From assembly GCF_003047285.1 (NCBI RefSeq), contig NZ_PZYX01000010.1, positions 1 to 64,000 of the forward strand: a stretch of 64,000 bases of DNA. Reading direction: 5' to 3'. How positions within the stretch are numbered: position 1 is the first letter of the stretch; every line of letters begins with the position of its first letter. The position numbers and the translations under genes were made by a program. The DNA comes from Nocardioides allogilvus (GTDB lineage Bacteria; Actinomycetota; Actinomycetes; Propionibacteriales; Nocardioidaceae). The notes below the pieces were generated by a model, which searched no databases, had not been told where the DNA came from, and saw nothing but the letters and a program-made list of their open reading frames with translations. This document shows positions 26,249 through 34,173 of the stretch, in pieces.

Positions 26249-27694
26249 ATGGCCAGCAACCGTGTGATCACCGTCCGCACCGCCGACTCCGTCGCCGGCG
26301 AGACCCTGCGCAGGGGCATCGAGGCGATCCAGGGCGAGATGAAGGTCTCCGCCGAGTTTCCGGCCGCCGTCGAGAAGGCGGCTGCCGAGGCAGCGGCCAA
26401 CCCGCGGCTGCCCGAGCTCGACCTGACCGACCTGCCCTTCGTGACCATCGACCCGGAGACGGCGATGGACCTCGACCAGGCGATGTTCCTCGAGCGCGCC
26501 GGCGACGGCTTCGTCGTGCACTACGCCATCGCCGACCTCTCGGCGTTCATCACGCCCGGTGACCCCGTCGACGTGGAGGCCAACCGGCGCGGCGAGACGC
26601 TCTACGGCGCCGACTCGAAGGTGCCGCTGCACCCCAAGGTGATCTCCGAGGACGCCGGCTCGCTGCTGCCCGACCAGGTGCGTCCCGCCCTCGTCTGGCG
26701 GATCAACGTCGACGCGAGCGGCGAGGGCACCGACGTCACCGTCGAGCGGGCCCTGGTGAAGTCGCGGGCCAAGCTGTCGTACGCCGACGTGCAGGCCGAC
26801 CTCGACGCCGGCAAGGCCGACGAGATGTTCACGATCCTGCGCGAGCTCGGCGAGCTGCGACTCGCGAGGGAGGCGGCCAGGGGCGGCATCTCGCTGCCGT
26901 TGCCCGAGCAGGAGATCGTCGACGAGGACGGCACCTGGCACCTCGAGTTCCGCCAGATGCTCCCGGTCGAGAACTGGAACGCGCAGATCTCGCTGCTCAC
27001 CGGCTTCGCCGCTGCCTCGCTGATGGTCTACGCCCGCGTGGGACTGCTCCGCACGCTGCCGCCGGCCGACCCCCGCGACGTACAGCGTCTGCACCGCACG
27101 GCCCGCGCGCTGAAGATCGAGTGGCCGGCCGAGGTGCTCTACCCCGACTTCATCCGCTCGCTCGACGTGTCCTTGCCCAACCACGCGGCGATGGTGGTCG
27201 CGTGCACCCGGCTGCTCCGCGGCAGCGGCTACGTCGGCTTCAACGGTGAGCTGCCCGAGCAGGCCCAGCACTCGGCCCTGGCCTCGGAGTACGCCCACGT
27301 GACGGCGCCGCTGCGACGCCTCGTCGACCGCTACGCCCTCGAGATCTGCGTCGCGCTGTGCGCCGGTGAGGAGGTGCCCGACTGGGTGCTCACCAAGCTC
27401 GCGGACCTGCCCGACACCATGCGCGAGTCGGGTCGCCGGGCCAACCAGTACGAGAACTCGGTGCTCAACCTCGTCGAGGCCGCCGTCCTCGCGCCGCGTG
27501 TGGGGGAGTCGTTCCAGGGCGTCATCGTCGAGGCCGACGAGAAGGACGACCGCCGCGGAGAGGTCACCGTGCAGGACCCGGCCATCGAGGCCGTCGTCGC
27601 GGGATCGGCGTCGCTGCCCGTCGGGCAGGACGTCACCGTGAAGCTGACGACCGCCGACGTGACGACCCGCAAGGTCGAGTTCACCCTGGAGTGA
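26249..27694 (+). CDS. RNB-domain ribonuclease (RNase II/R family)
   Basis: A 481-residue exoribonuclease. The RNB catalytic motif with clustered aspartates is at TIDPETAMDLDQAMFLE (about 67-83), with the later TAPLRRLVDRY motif also conserved. It is shorter than RNase R (700+), lacking the N-terminal cold-shock domains; a small beta domain remains at the C-terminus. It should degrade RNA 3' to 5'. ATG has TAGGGT 7 nt upstream, pointing to a leaderless message. It is the last housekeeping gene before the mycofactocin island. Confidence 0.92.
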   Translation: MASNRVITVRTADSVAGETLRRGIEAIQGEMKVSAEFPAAVEKAAAEAAANPRLPELDLTDLPFVTIDPETAMDLDQAMFLERAGDGFVVHYAIADLSAFITPGDPVDVEANRRGETLYGADSKVPLHPKVISEDAGSLLPDQVRPALVWRINVDASGEGTDVTVERALVKSRAKLSYADVQADLDAGKADEMFTILRELGELRLAREAARGGISLPLPEQEIVDEDGTWHLEFRQMLPVENWNAQISLLTGFAAASLMVYARVGLLRTLPPADPRDVQRLHRTARALKIEWPAEVLYPDFIRSLDVSLPNHAAMVVACTRLLRGSGYVGFNGELPEQAQHSALASEYAHVTAPLRRLVDRYALEICVALCAGEEVPDWVLTKLADLPDTMRESGRRANQYENSVLNLVEAAVLAPRVGESFQGVIVEADEKDDRRGEVTVQDPAIEAVVAGSASLPVGQDVTVKLTTADVTTRKVEFTLE

Positions 27695-27749
27695 GGCGCG
27701 GCCGTCCCGCCCCCGCCGAGCGGTGCTCACGCCCCCTCCGGACGGGCAG

Positions 27750-27778
27750 TTATCAGCACCGCATGCGCCGCCTAGCGT
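27750..27778 (+). promoter_or_regulatory. mftD promoter
   Basis: TTATCA (27750-27755), a 17-bp spacer and TAGCGT (27773-27778) form a plausible promoter. An AGGAGG ribosome site (27794-27799) precedes the mftD ATG. The same CCTAGCGT box recurs before mftA, mno and the aldehyde dehydrogenase. Confidence 0.5.
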
Positions 27779-27805
27779 CGAACCGACGACACGAGGAGGC
27801 TTGCG

Positions 27806-28984
27806 ATGGGTCAATGGTTCGAGACAGTCAACGAGGCGCAACGACGGGCGAAGAAGCGGCTGCCGCCGTCGGTCTACTCCGCCCTGCTCGCCGGGTCCGA
27901 GCGCGGGATCTCCTACGACGACAACACCCGGGCGTTCGGCCAGCTGGGCCTGGCGCCGCACGTGGCCGGCCTCTCGGCCAAGCGCGAGCTCGCCACCCGG
28001 GTGATGGGTCAGGACATCTCGATGCCGGTGATCATCTCGCCGACCGGGGTGCAGGCCGTGCACCCCGACGGTGAGGTGGCCGTGGCGCGTGCCGCCGCGG
28101 CGCGGGGTACGGCGATGGGCCTGAGCTCCTTCGCGAGCAAGCCGCTCACCGAGGTGATCGCGGCGAACTCGCAGACCTTCTTCCAGACCTACTGGATGGG
28201 CGACCGCGACGCGATGGTCCGCCGGATGGACCGGGCGCGCGAGGCGGGCGCGGTCGGGCTGATCGCCACCCTCGACTGGTCGTTCTCGCACGGCCGCGAC
28301 TGGGGCAGCCCGCAGATCCCGGAGAAGCTCGATCTCAAGGCGATGGCGAAGTTCGCCCCCGAGGTGCTGCGTCGCCCATGGTGGCTCGCGGACTTCCTGC
28401 GCTCCGGAGCCCTGCCCGACCTGAGCGCACCCAACCTGGCCGAGCCGGGTGGGCAGGCGCCGACCTTCTTCGGGGCGTACGGCGAGTGGATGACCACGCC
28501 GCCGCCGTCGTGGGAGGACGTGGCCTGGCTCCGCGAGGAGTGGGGTGGCCCGTTCATGCTCAAGGGGATCTGCCGGGTCGACGACGCGCTCCGCGCCCGC
28601 GACGCGGGGGTCACCGCGATCTCCGTCTCCAACCACGGCGGCAACAACCTGGACGGCACCCCGGCCCCGATCAGGGTGCTGCCGTCGATCGCGGCCGCCG
28701 TCGGTGACGACGTCGAGGTGCTGCTCGACTCCGGCATCCGACGCGGCAGCGACGTCGTGAAGGCGGTGGCCCTCGGTGCCAAGGCCGTGATGATCGGTCG
28801 CGCCTACCTCTGGGGGCTCGCCGCCGGCGGCCAGCCGGGCGTCGAGAACGTCCTCGACATCCTGCGCGGCGGCATCGACTCCGCGCTGCTCGGGCTGGGC
28901 CACTCGTCGATCCACGACCTCACGCCCGACGACGTGATCGTCCCCGACGGGTTCACCCGCACCCTGGGCGTCCCGCGGTGGTGA
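27806..28984 (+). CDS. mftD: pre-mycofactocin synthase MftD
   Basis: A 392-residue FMN-dependent alpha-hydroxyacid-dehydrogenase-type enzyme that converts the processed Val-Tyr-derived intermediate (AHDP) to pre-mycofactocin, creating the redox-active head. Family hallmarks are strong: WFETVNEAQRRAKKRLP, QDISMPVIISPTGVQAVHPD, SVSNHGGNNLDGTPA and DSGIRRGSDVVKAVALGA, the FMN and substrate site. It lies about 10.7 kb from mftA instead of between mftC and mftE, an atypical arrangement. It is followed 7 nt later by an SDR gene that probably uses the cofactor. Confidence 0.96.
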   Translation: MGQWFETVNEAQRRAKKRLPPSVYSALLAGSERGISYDDNTRAFGQLGLAPHVAGLSAKRELATRVMGQDISMPVIISPTGVQAVHPDGEVAVARAAAARGTAMGLSSFASKPLTEVIAANSQTFFQTYWMGDRDAMVRRMDRAREAGAVGLIATLDWSFSHGRDWGSPQIPEKLDLKAMAKFAPEVLRRPWWLADFLRSGALPDLSAPNLAEPGGQAPTFFGAYGEWMTTPPPSWEDVAWLREEWGGPFMLKGICRVDDALRARDAGVTAISVSNHGGNNLDGTPAPIRVLPSIAAAVGDDVEVLLDSGIRRGSDVVKAVALGAKAVMIGRAYLWGLAAGGQPGVENVLDILRGGIDSALLGLGHSSIHDLTPDDVIVPDGFTRTLGVPRW

Positions 28985-28991
28985 TTCGGTC

Positions 28992-29777
28992 ATGACACAG
29001 CCCCGCGTCGCGCTCGTCACCGGTGCCGCGCGGGGGATCGGCGCCGCCACGGTCCGCGCCCTCGTCGACGACGGCTGCCGCGTCGTCGCTGTCGATGCCT
29101 GCCTGGGTGCGGACCACGGACTGCCCGGTGTCGACCACGCCCTGGCGACGCACGACGACCTGGACCGGCTCGGGTCGTACGGCGACGCGATCGTCACGCA
29201 CGTCGCCGACGTCCGCGACCCGGCTGGACTGAGCGCTGCGGCCGACCTCGCGATCGAACGCTGGGGGAGGCTGGACGTGGCCGTGGCCGGCGCCGCCGTG
29301 ATGGCCGGAGGTCGGCCCGCGTGGGAGACGACGGCCGCCGAGCTCAAGACGCTGTGGGCGATCGACGTGCTCGGCGTGTGGAACACCGCCTTCGTCGCCG
29401 TACCCCACATGCTGGCGGGCCCGGACCCGGCAGGCTGCCGGTTCGTCGCGATCGCCTCCGCCGCGGGCAGCCGGGGGCTGTTCCACCTCACGGGCTACAC
29501 CGCGGCCAAGCACGCGGTGATCGGGCTGGTGCGAGGTCTGGCGGCCGACCTGGTCGGCACCGGAGCCACCGCGGTGGCCGTCTCACCCGGAGCCACCCGC
29601 ACCGCCATGCTCGACGCGACGGCTCGGCTCTACGGGCTCGAGGATCCGGCCGAGCTCGCCGACGACCAGCTCACCCGTCGCCTGCACGAGCCGGCCGAGG
29701 TGGCCGCAACGATCGCGCACTGCTGCTCCGCGGCGGGCGGACTGCTCAACGGCTCGGTCGTCGACCTCGGCAACTGA
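28992..29777 (+). CDS. mycofactocin-associated SDR oxidoreductase
   Basis: A 261-residue short-chain dehydrogenase/reductase: TGAARGIGA nucleotide motif (10-18), a long insert after beta-2 (VDACLGADHGLPGVDHALAT) typical of SDR subfamilies that co-occur with mycofactocin, and catalytic Ser, Tyr and Lys in IASAAGS and GYTAAKH. Such enzymes hold NAD(P) tightly and are thought to be reoxidised by mycofactocin (family knowledge). Cotranscribed with mftD. The substrate, a secondary or cyclic alcohol, is not known. Confidence 0.87.
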   Translation: MTQPRVALVTGAARGIGAATVRALVDDGCRVVAVDACLGADHGLPGVDHALATHDDLDRLGSYGDAIVTHVADVRDPAGLSAAADLAIERWGRLDVAVAGAAVMAGGRPAWETTAAELKTLWAIDVLGVWNTAFVAVPHMLAGPDPAGCRFVAIASAAGSRGLFHLTGYTAAKHAVIGLVRGLAADLVGTGATAVAVSPGATRTAMLDATARLYGLEDPAELADDQLTRRLHEPAEVAATIAHCCSAAGGLLNGSVVDLGN

Positions 29778-29794
29778 TCGCGCATCTGGTTGTG

Positions 29795-29812
29795 CCTGCC
29801 CGATCGGGCAGG
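29795..29812. promoter_or_regulatory. perfect 18-bp palindrome upstream of the iron-type ADH operon
   Basis: CCTGCCCGATCGGGCAGG is exactly self-complementary. It lies 17 bp after the SDR stop and about 140 bp before the ADH start; a TAGGGT -10-like box is at 29857-29862. It could be a regulator-binding site or a small terminator hairpin, but no U-tract follows. Confidence 0.55.
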
Positions 29813-29936
29813 TCGACCCCCGCACAGTGAGGGGCGGAACCCATCGGGTCGGCCCCTAGGGTGAGGGCGTCCCACGGGTTCCCGGCCTGCTTACGTGGGA
29901 CTACCGTGGAGCCGAACCGGGTGAGGAGGTCGTGTG

Positions 29937-31121
29937 GTGTCCGCACTCACCCCCTCACGTCCCCCGGATCCTCCCGCCCTGGCGAAGTTCCATGCGCCGG
30001 AGGTGGTGTTCGGCGCCGACTCGCTGGGGGAGGCAGGCTTTGCGGCCATCCGGCTCGGCGCGCGCCGGCCGTTCCTGGTCACGGACCCCGGCATCGTGGA
30101 GGCGGGCTGGCTGGCGACGCTGCTCACCCTGCTCAGGGCGGAGGGGCTCACGCCGGTGCTGTGGACCGACGTCACGCCCAATCCCAAGGACCACGAGGTG
30201 CGCCGGGCCTACGAGCTGTATGCCGAGAGCGAGTGCGACGTCATCATCGCGCTGGGCGGCGGCTCGGTGATCGATGCGGCCAAGGGCGTAGCGATCCTCT
30301 CCGGCAACGGCGGCGACATCCGCGACTACGCCGGCGTCGACCAGGTGACGCGACCCATCCCGCCGCTGCTGATGATCCCCACGACCTCCGGCACCGGCGC
30401 CGACGTGTCGCAGTTCTGCATCGTCACCGACACCGACCGGCACGTGAAGCTGACCATCATGGGCCGGGCCCTGGTGCCGGACGTCTCGATCACCGATCCG
30501 CGGTTGCTCACGACCATGCCCGAGGACCTCAACGCCGCCACCGGCCTGGACGCCCTCACCCACGGCATCGAGGCCTTCGTGTCGCTGGCGCACAACCCGC
30601 TCGCCGACACTCATGCGCTGAACGCCGTCGGCCTCGTCTGCGGCAACCTGCGCACGACGATCACCCAGCCGGCCGAGATGGCGGCGCGGGCGAAGATGGC
30701 GCAGGCCAGCCTGCAGGCGGGCCTGGCCTTCACCAACGCGATCCTCGGCGCCACGCACGCCATGAGCCATCAGGTCGGTGGTCTGCTGGACGCGCCGCAC
30801 GGCGTGGTCAACGGCGTCCTGCTGCCGCACGTGATCCGCTACAACGCCCGTGCCAGCCCCGACCGCTTCATCGACCTGGCCCGGTCGGCGGGCATCGCCG
30901 TCTACGGCATGCCCGGCGAGGAGGCCGCCGAGCTCCTCGCCCAGCACGTCCGCCGTCTGGCCGACGACGTGGGCGTCCCGCGCGGGCTGCGAGAGCTCGG
31001 GGTGTCCGACACCGACATCGACACGATGGCGCACACCACGCTCGACGACGCGTGCCTGACCACCAACCCGCGCACGGCGTCCGAGGCCGAGATCCAGCAG
31101 CTGTTCAGGGACGCCCTGTGA
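29937..31121 (+). CDS. iron-type alcohol dehydrogenase, ErcA / 1,3-propanediol dehydrogenase-like
   Basis: A 394-residue group III alcohol dehydrogenase. All four metal ligands are conserved (Asp205 and His209 in GLDALTHG, His274 in GATHAMSH, His288 in DAPHGVVN) with the GGGS nucleotide loop at 107-110. The GTG at 29937 is preferred over 29934 for spacing from AGGAGG (29924-29929). The protein resembles ErcA of Pseudomonas ethanol-oxidation regulation and the propanediol dehydrogenase beside mnoSR in Mycobacterium smegmatis. It leads an operon with a sensor kinase and regulator, so it may be catalytic, regulatory or both. Confidence 0.85.
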   Translation: MSALTPSRPPDPPALAKFHAPEVVFGADSLGEAGFAAIRLGARRPFLVTDPGIVEAGWLATLLTLLRAEGLTPVLWTDVTPNPKDHEVRRAYELYAESECDVIIALGGGSVIDAAKGVAILSGNGGDIRDYAGVDQVTRPIPPLLMIPTTSGTGADVSQFCIVTDTDRHVKLTIMGRALVPDVSITDPRLLTTMPEDLNAATGLDALTHGIEAFVSLAHNPLADTHALNAVGLVCGNLRTTITQPAEMAARAKMAQASLQAGLAFTNAILGATHAMSHQVGGLLDAPHGVVNGVLLPHVIRYNARASPDRFIDLARSAGIAVYGMPGEEAAELLAQHVRRLADDVGVPRGLRELGVSDTDIDTMAHTTLDDACLTTNPRTASEAEIQQLFRDAL

Positions 31122-31125
31122 TGAG

Positions 31126-32577
31126 GTGCGCACCGTGACGACGCGGCCGAAGCCGTCTCCACCGGACCTGACCACCCTCACGGGGGTCAGGTCCGGCAAG
31201 GGCTCCTACTACCGCGCCTACGTCAACTCCGACGAGCGGATGCAACGCGCCGTACGCGCGATGGACTCGATCTCGCGAGCGCTGGTGCGCACCCATGAGG
31301 GGCCTCGCGGGCTGCTGGAGGAAGTGGTGCGGGCCGCGGCCGAGCACCTGCACGCAGAGTGGACGTTGCTGGCCCTGTCCGACGGGCACCTCAGGGGCGC
31401 CCGGCCCCGCTTCCTCGTGCTGGGTCCGGCCGACGGGCCGCACGGGCAGCCGACCGCGGACGACTCCGGCCTGCCCCTGATGGTGCAGCGTGAGCTGGGT
31501 GCGATCCGGGCCGGTCATGCGGTTCGCAGCCACGACGACGACCGGTGGGTGCGCGTGCCGATGACGCTCGAGGGGCGGCCCATCGGCTGCCTCGTGGGCC
31601 TGCACCAGCTTGCTGTGGACCCCGAGCCCGGCGACCTCTCGGTGCTGCGCATCCTCGCCAACCAGGCGGCGGTCTCACTGCACACGTCGGAGCAGTACCA
31701 GGCCAGCATGGCCCTGCACCGACGAGCCCAGCTCCTGCACGACGAGGCGCGCGCACACGAGCGCGATCTCGAGGTGCGCACCTCCGAGCTCCGGCTGGCT
31801 GAGAACCGGTTGGTGCTGGCGCACCAGCGTGAGCTCATCGACACCGAACGGCAGCGGATCGCTCGTGAGCTGCACGACTCCGTGGCGCAGTACGTCCTCT
31901 CGGCCGGCATGGCCGTCGAGGTGGCCCGCGGTGAGGCGGAGTCCCTGGGTGAGTCCGGGGTCGGCATCTCCCATCGACTCGGCACGGCCAAGGACCTGTC
32001 CCAGCAGGCGGTCGACCAGCTGCGGCGCGCGATCTATGCCCTGCACCGCACCCCGAGCGACACCGTGGTCGAGCTCCCCGAGCTGCTGCGCGAGGTGGCC
32101 GCCCACCACCGGCCCCAGCTCGTCGTTCAGGTCAGGGTCGAGGGCGAGGCCGTCCTGCTCCCCGCCGAGGCGGGGCACGAGGTGGCCAGGGCCGTCGGCG
32201 AGGCGATGTTCAACGTCGCCGTACACGCACAGGCGGAGCGGGCCGTGGTGCGTCTGCGCTATCGGCCCGACCAGGTGCTCGTCTCGGTCGCGGACGACGG
32301 GCGGGGCGACCCGAAGGAGCTGAGCCGGCTGCTGCGCCTGGAGCGTGGTCGATCCGGCGACGGGTCGCACCGCGGCCTCGCCAACATCGAGAGCCGCGTG
32401 GTCGAGCTGGGCGGCAGTGTCGCCTTCCGTCGCGCCCGCATCGGTGGAGTGCGCGTCGAGATGCGCATCCCACTTCCCCTCAAAGCGCCCGACCGGCCGG
32501 GCATCATCGACCACCTGGTCGCGACCGGGACGCGGCAGCCGGCCGACCTGACCCACCGAACAGAGGACCTTTCGTGA
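31126..32577 (+). CDS. GAF-type sensor histidine kinase (NarL-type partner), MnoS-like
   Basis: A 483-residue soluble sensor kinase. About residues 55-190 form a GAF-like domain, then a coiled-coil linker, HisKA_3 dimerisation domain with phospho-His250 in ARELHDSVAQ, and a HATPase (GEAMFNVAVHA, VADDGRGD, RGLANIESR). No membrane segment is seen, so it senses a cytoplasmic signal. A second GTG at 31135 is better spaced from GAGG. It overlaps the LuxR-type regulator gene (GTGA). Position next to alcohol dehydrogenases and mftM suggests alcohol or mycofactocin-state sensing, as for MnoS; this is inference. Confidence 0.88.
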   Translation: MRTVTTRPKPSPPDLTTLTGVRSGKGSYYRAYVNSDERMQRAVRAMDSISRALVRTHEGPRGLLEEVVRAAAEHLHAEWTLLALSDGHLRGARPRFLVLGPADGPHGQPTADDSGLPLMVQRELGAIRAGHAVRSHDDDRWVRVPMTLEGRPIGCLVGLHQLAVDPEPGDLSVLRILANQAAVSLHTSEQYQASMALHRRAQLLHDEARAHERDLEVRTSELRLAENRLVLAHQRELIDTERQRIARELHDSVAQYVLSAGMAVEVARGEAESLGESGVGISHRLGTAKDLSQQAVDQLRRAIYALHRTPSDTVVELPELLREVAAHHRPQLVVQVRVEGEAVLLPAEAGHEVARAVGEAMFNVAVHAQAERAVVRLRYRPDQVLVSVADDGRGDPKELSRLLRLERGRSGDGSHRGLANIESRVVELGGSVAFRRARIGGVRVEMRIPLPLKAPDRPGIIDHLVATGTRQPADLTHRTEDLS

Positions 32578-33251
32578 CGACGCTGACACCACCCCAGCAC
32601 GGCAACGACGTGGAAACGGTGCGGATTATGCTCGTCGACGACCACGCCATCGTTCGCCAGGGCCTGCGCTCGATCCTCGAGCGGGAGCGTGACCTGATCG
32701 TGGTCGCCGAGGCATCCACTCCCGACGAGGCGCTCACCGTGATCGGCCGCTCCGCGCCGCACATCGTGCTGCTCGACCTCAAGCTGTCGACCGCGTCGGA
32801 CACCGAGGGACTCGACCTGTGCGCCGAGCTCACGAGTAGCCACCCCGCGATCGGGGTGCTGGTGCTGACCACCTTCCTCGACGAGCAGCTGGTGCTCAAG
32901 GCGATCCGCGCCGGTGCGCGCGGCTATGTCCTCAAGGACGTCGACACGTCCGGCCTCGTCCGGGCGATCCGCGACGTCAGCCGTGGCGAGAGCGCGTTCG
33001 ACGCGCGGTCAGCGGCCGCGATGGTGCGCGGGCTCAACGCTCCGGACCCCGAGGAGTCCCAGCAGCTCACGGCCCGCGAGCGCGAGGTGCTGCGGCTGCT
33101 GGCCCGCGGGCTCTCCAACCGCGACATCGGCGTCAAGCTCTACATCTCCGAGACCACCGCGAAGTTCCACGTCGGCAACATCCTGCGCAAGCTGGGCGTC
33201 TCCCGGCGTGCCGAGGCCGTCTACGAAGCGACGAAGCTGGGACTCATCTAG
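32574..33251 (+). CDS. NarL/LuxR-family response regulator, MnoR-like
   Basis: A 225-residue regulator with a receiver domain (VDDHAIVRQG, phospho-acceptor Asp68 in VLLDLKLS, Lys in YVLKDV) and a C-terminal LuxR HTH (LTAREREVLRLLARGLSNRD and KFHVGNILRKL). It is the partner of the preceding kinase by translational coupling. Its stop region overlaps the converging mftM gene by 8 bp. Likely targets are the mno, mftA and ADH promoters nearby, which have weak -35 elements as expected of activator-dependent promoters. Confidence 0.9.
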   Translation: MTTLTPPQHGNDVETVRIMLVDDHAIVRQGLRSILERERDLIVVAEASTPDEALTVIGRSAPHIVLLDLKLSTASDTEGLDLCAELTSSHPAIGVLVLTTFLDEQLVLKAIRAGARGYVLKDVDTSGLVRAIRDVSRGESAFDARSAAAMVRGLNAPDPEESQQLTAREREVLRLLARGLSNRDIGVKLYISETTAKFHVGNILRKLGVSRRAEAVYEATKLGLI

Positions 33252-34173
33252 ACACAGGCTTGTCGATGACCAGCCAGCCGCCGTGGTGCTCGCTCACCTC
33301 GAACGGCAGACCCGTCGCGCGGCCCCACGCGGTGAGGTCGTCAAGGCTGATCGTGCGGACGTGGCCCCAGGTCTCGTCGGCCTCGTCCTCGAGGGGTACG
33401 GCGATGACGACCCGGCGTGCGGCCAGCCGCGTCGCCTCGGCGACCACGCGATCGCCGTGCTCGGCGTCGAGGTGCTCGAGCAGGTGGATGGCCAGCACCG
33501 TGTCGGCACTCGCGTCCGGTGCCGGGAAGTGCCCGGCGTCGGCCGCGACCGCGGTCAGGGGGATGCCGAGGCGCGGCGCCACGGCGGCGAGCAGCTGGCT
33601 GGTGCCGGGGGACAGGTCGCTGGCTGTCGTGCGCCGTCCGCCGGCCGCGATGCGCAGCGAGAGGAAGCCGAAGCAGCAGCCCAGCTCGAGCACGCTGCCG
33701 GCGGCGAGCAGCTGTTCGGCCCGGGCATAGATCGGCGCGTAGTCGGCGATGGTGCCGTGTCGGTCGGTGCCGGACTCGGGCCAGCGGCGGCCGTCGATGC
33801 GTTGCTCGATGCGCGCCATCGTGTTGCGGTAGAACAGCTCCCAGCTGTCGAGTGCCCCGGAGCGGGACGTGCGCACGGTGCCGGTGAAGATGCGCTCGAA
33901 GAGCTCGGGCCCTCGCAGCCAGCCGGGTCCGAAGAGCTCGTCCGCGAGTAGCCCGGCCAGGTCGTCGTCGACGAGCTCGGGCGGCACCCGGTGGCCGACG
34001 TGGAGCAGGTCGCCGTCGTTGTGTACGTCGAAGTGCTCGGTGCGGATGGTGTGCAGCGCGCGCCGCGGCGGGACCGGACCCTGCGCGCGGACCTCCACGA
34101 CCTCGTCGACGTAGGCCCCGTCGACACACGCCTGGAGCGGGTCGATGGGGGCCGAGGTCGTGACCTCGGTCAT
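33244..34173 (-). CDS. mftM: mycofactocin oligosaccharide methyltransferase MftM
   Basis: A 309-residue class I SAM-dependent methyltransferase with glycine motif VLELGCCFGFLS (161-172), DLSPGTSQ after beta-2 and HLLEHLDAEHGD at beta-4. The N-terminal 130 residues (ALHTIRTEHFDVHNDGDLLH, WELFYRNTMARIE) are specialised. MftM in M. smegmatis methylates the second glucose of the mycofactocin oligoglucan and sits near mno and mnoSR; the same neighbourhood here supports the assignment. Its ATG overlaps the stop of the VWA gene (TGATG), so it is coupled to the mno-moxR-VWA operon. Confidence 0.82.
   Translation of the reverse strand: MTEVTTSAPIDPLQACVDGAYVDEVVEVRAQGPVPPRRALHTIRTEHFDVHNDGDLLHVGHRVPPELVDDDLAGLLADELFGPGWLRGPELFERIFTGTVRTSRSGALDSWELFYRNTMARIEQRIDGRRWPESGTDRHGTIADYAPIYARAEQLLAAGSVLELGCCFGFLSLRIAAGGRRTTASDLSPGTSQLLAAVAPRLGIPLTAVAADAGHFPAPDASADTVLAIHLLEHLDAEHGDRVVAEATRLAARRVVIAVPLEDEADETWGHVRTISLDDLTAWGRATGLPFEVSEHHGGWLVIDKPVSR

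Noticed and set aside
23467..26448. 993-codon minus-strand open frame over the Nif3-like, zinc-ribbon and yaaA region
   Set aside because: It runs antisense to conserved genes and in a different frame from yaaA; no motif.
26189..29491. 1100-codon minus-strand open frame over the RNB nuclease and mftD
   Set aside because: Antisense to two confidently identified enzymes, with shadow-type composition.
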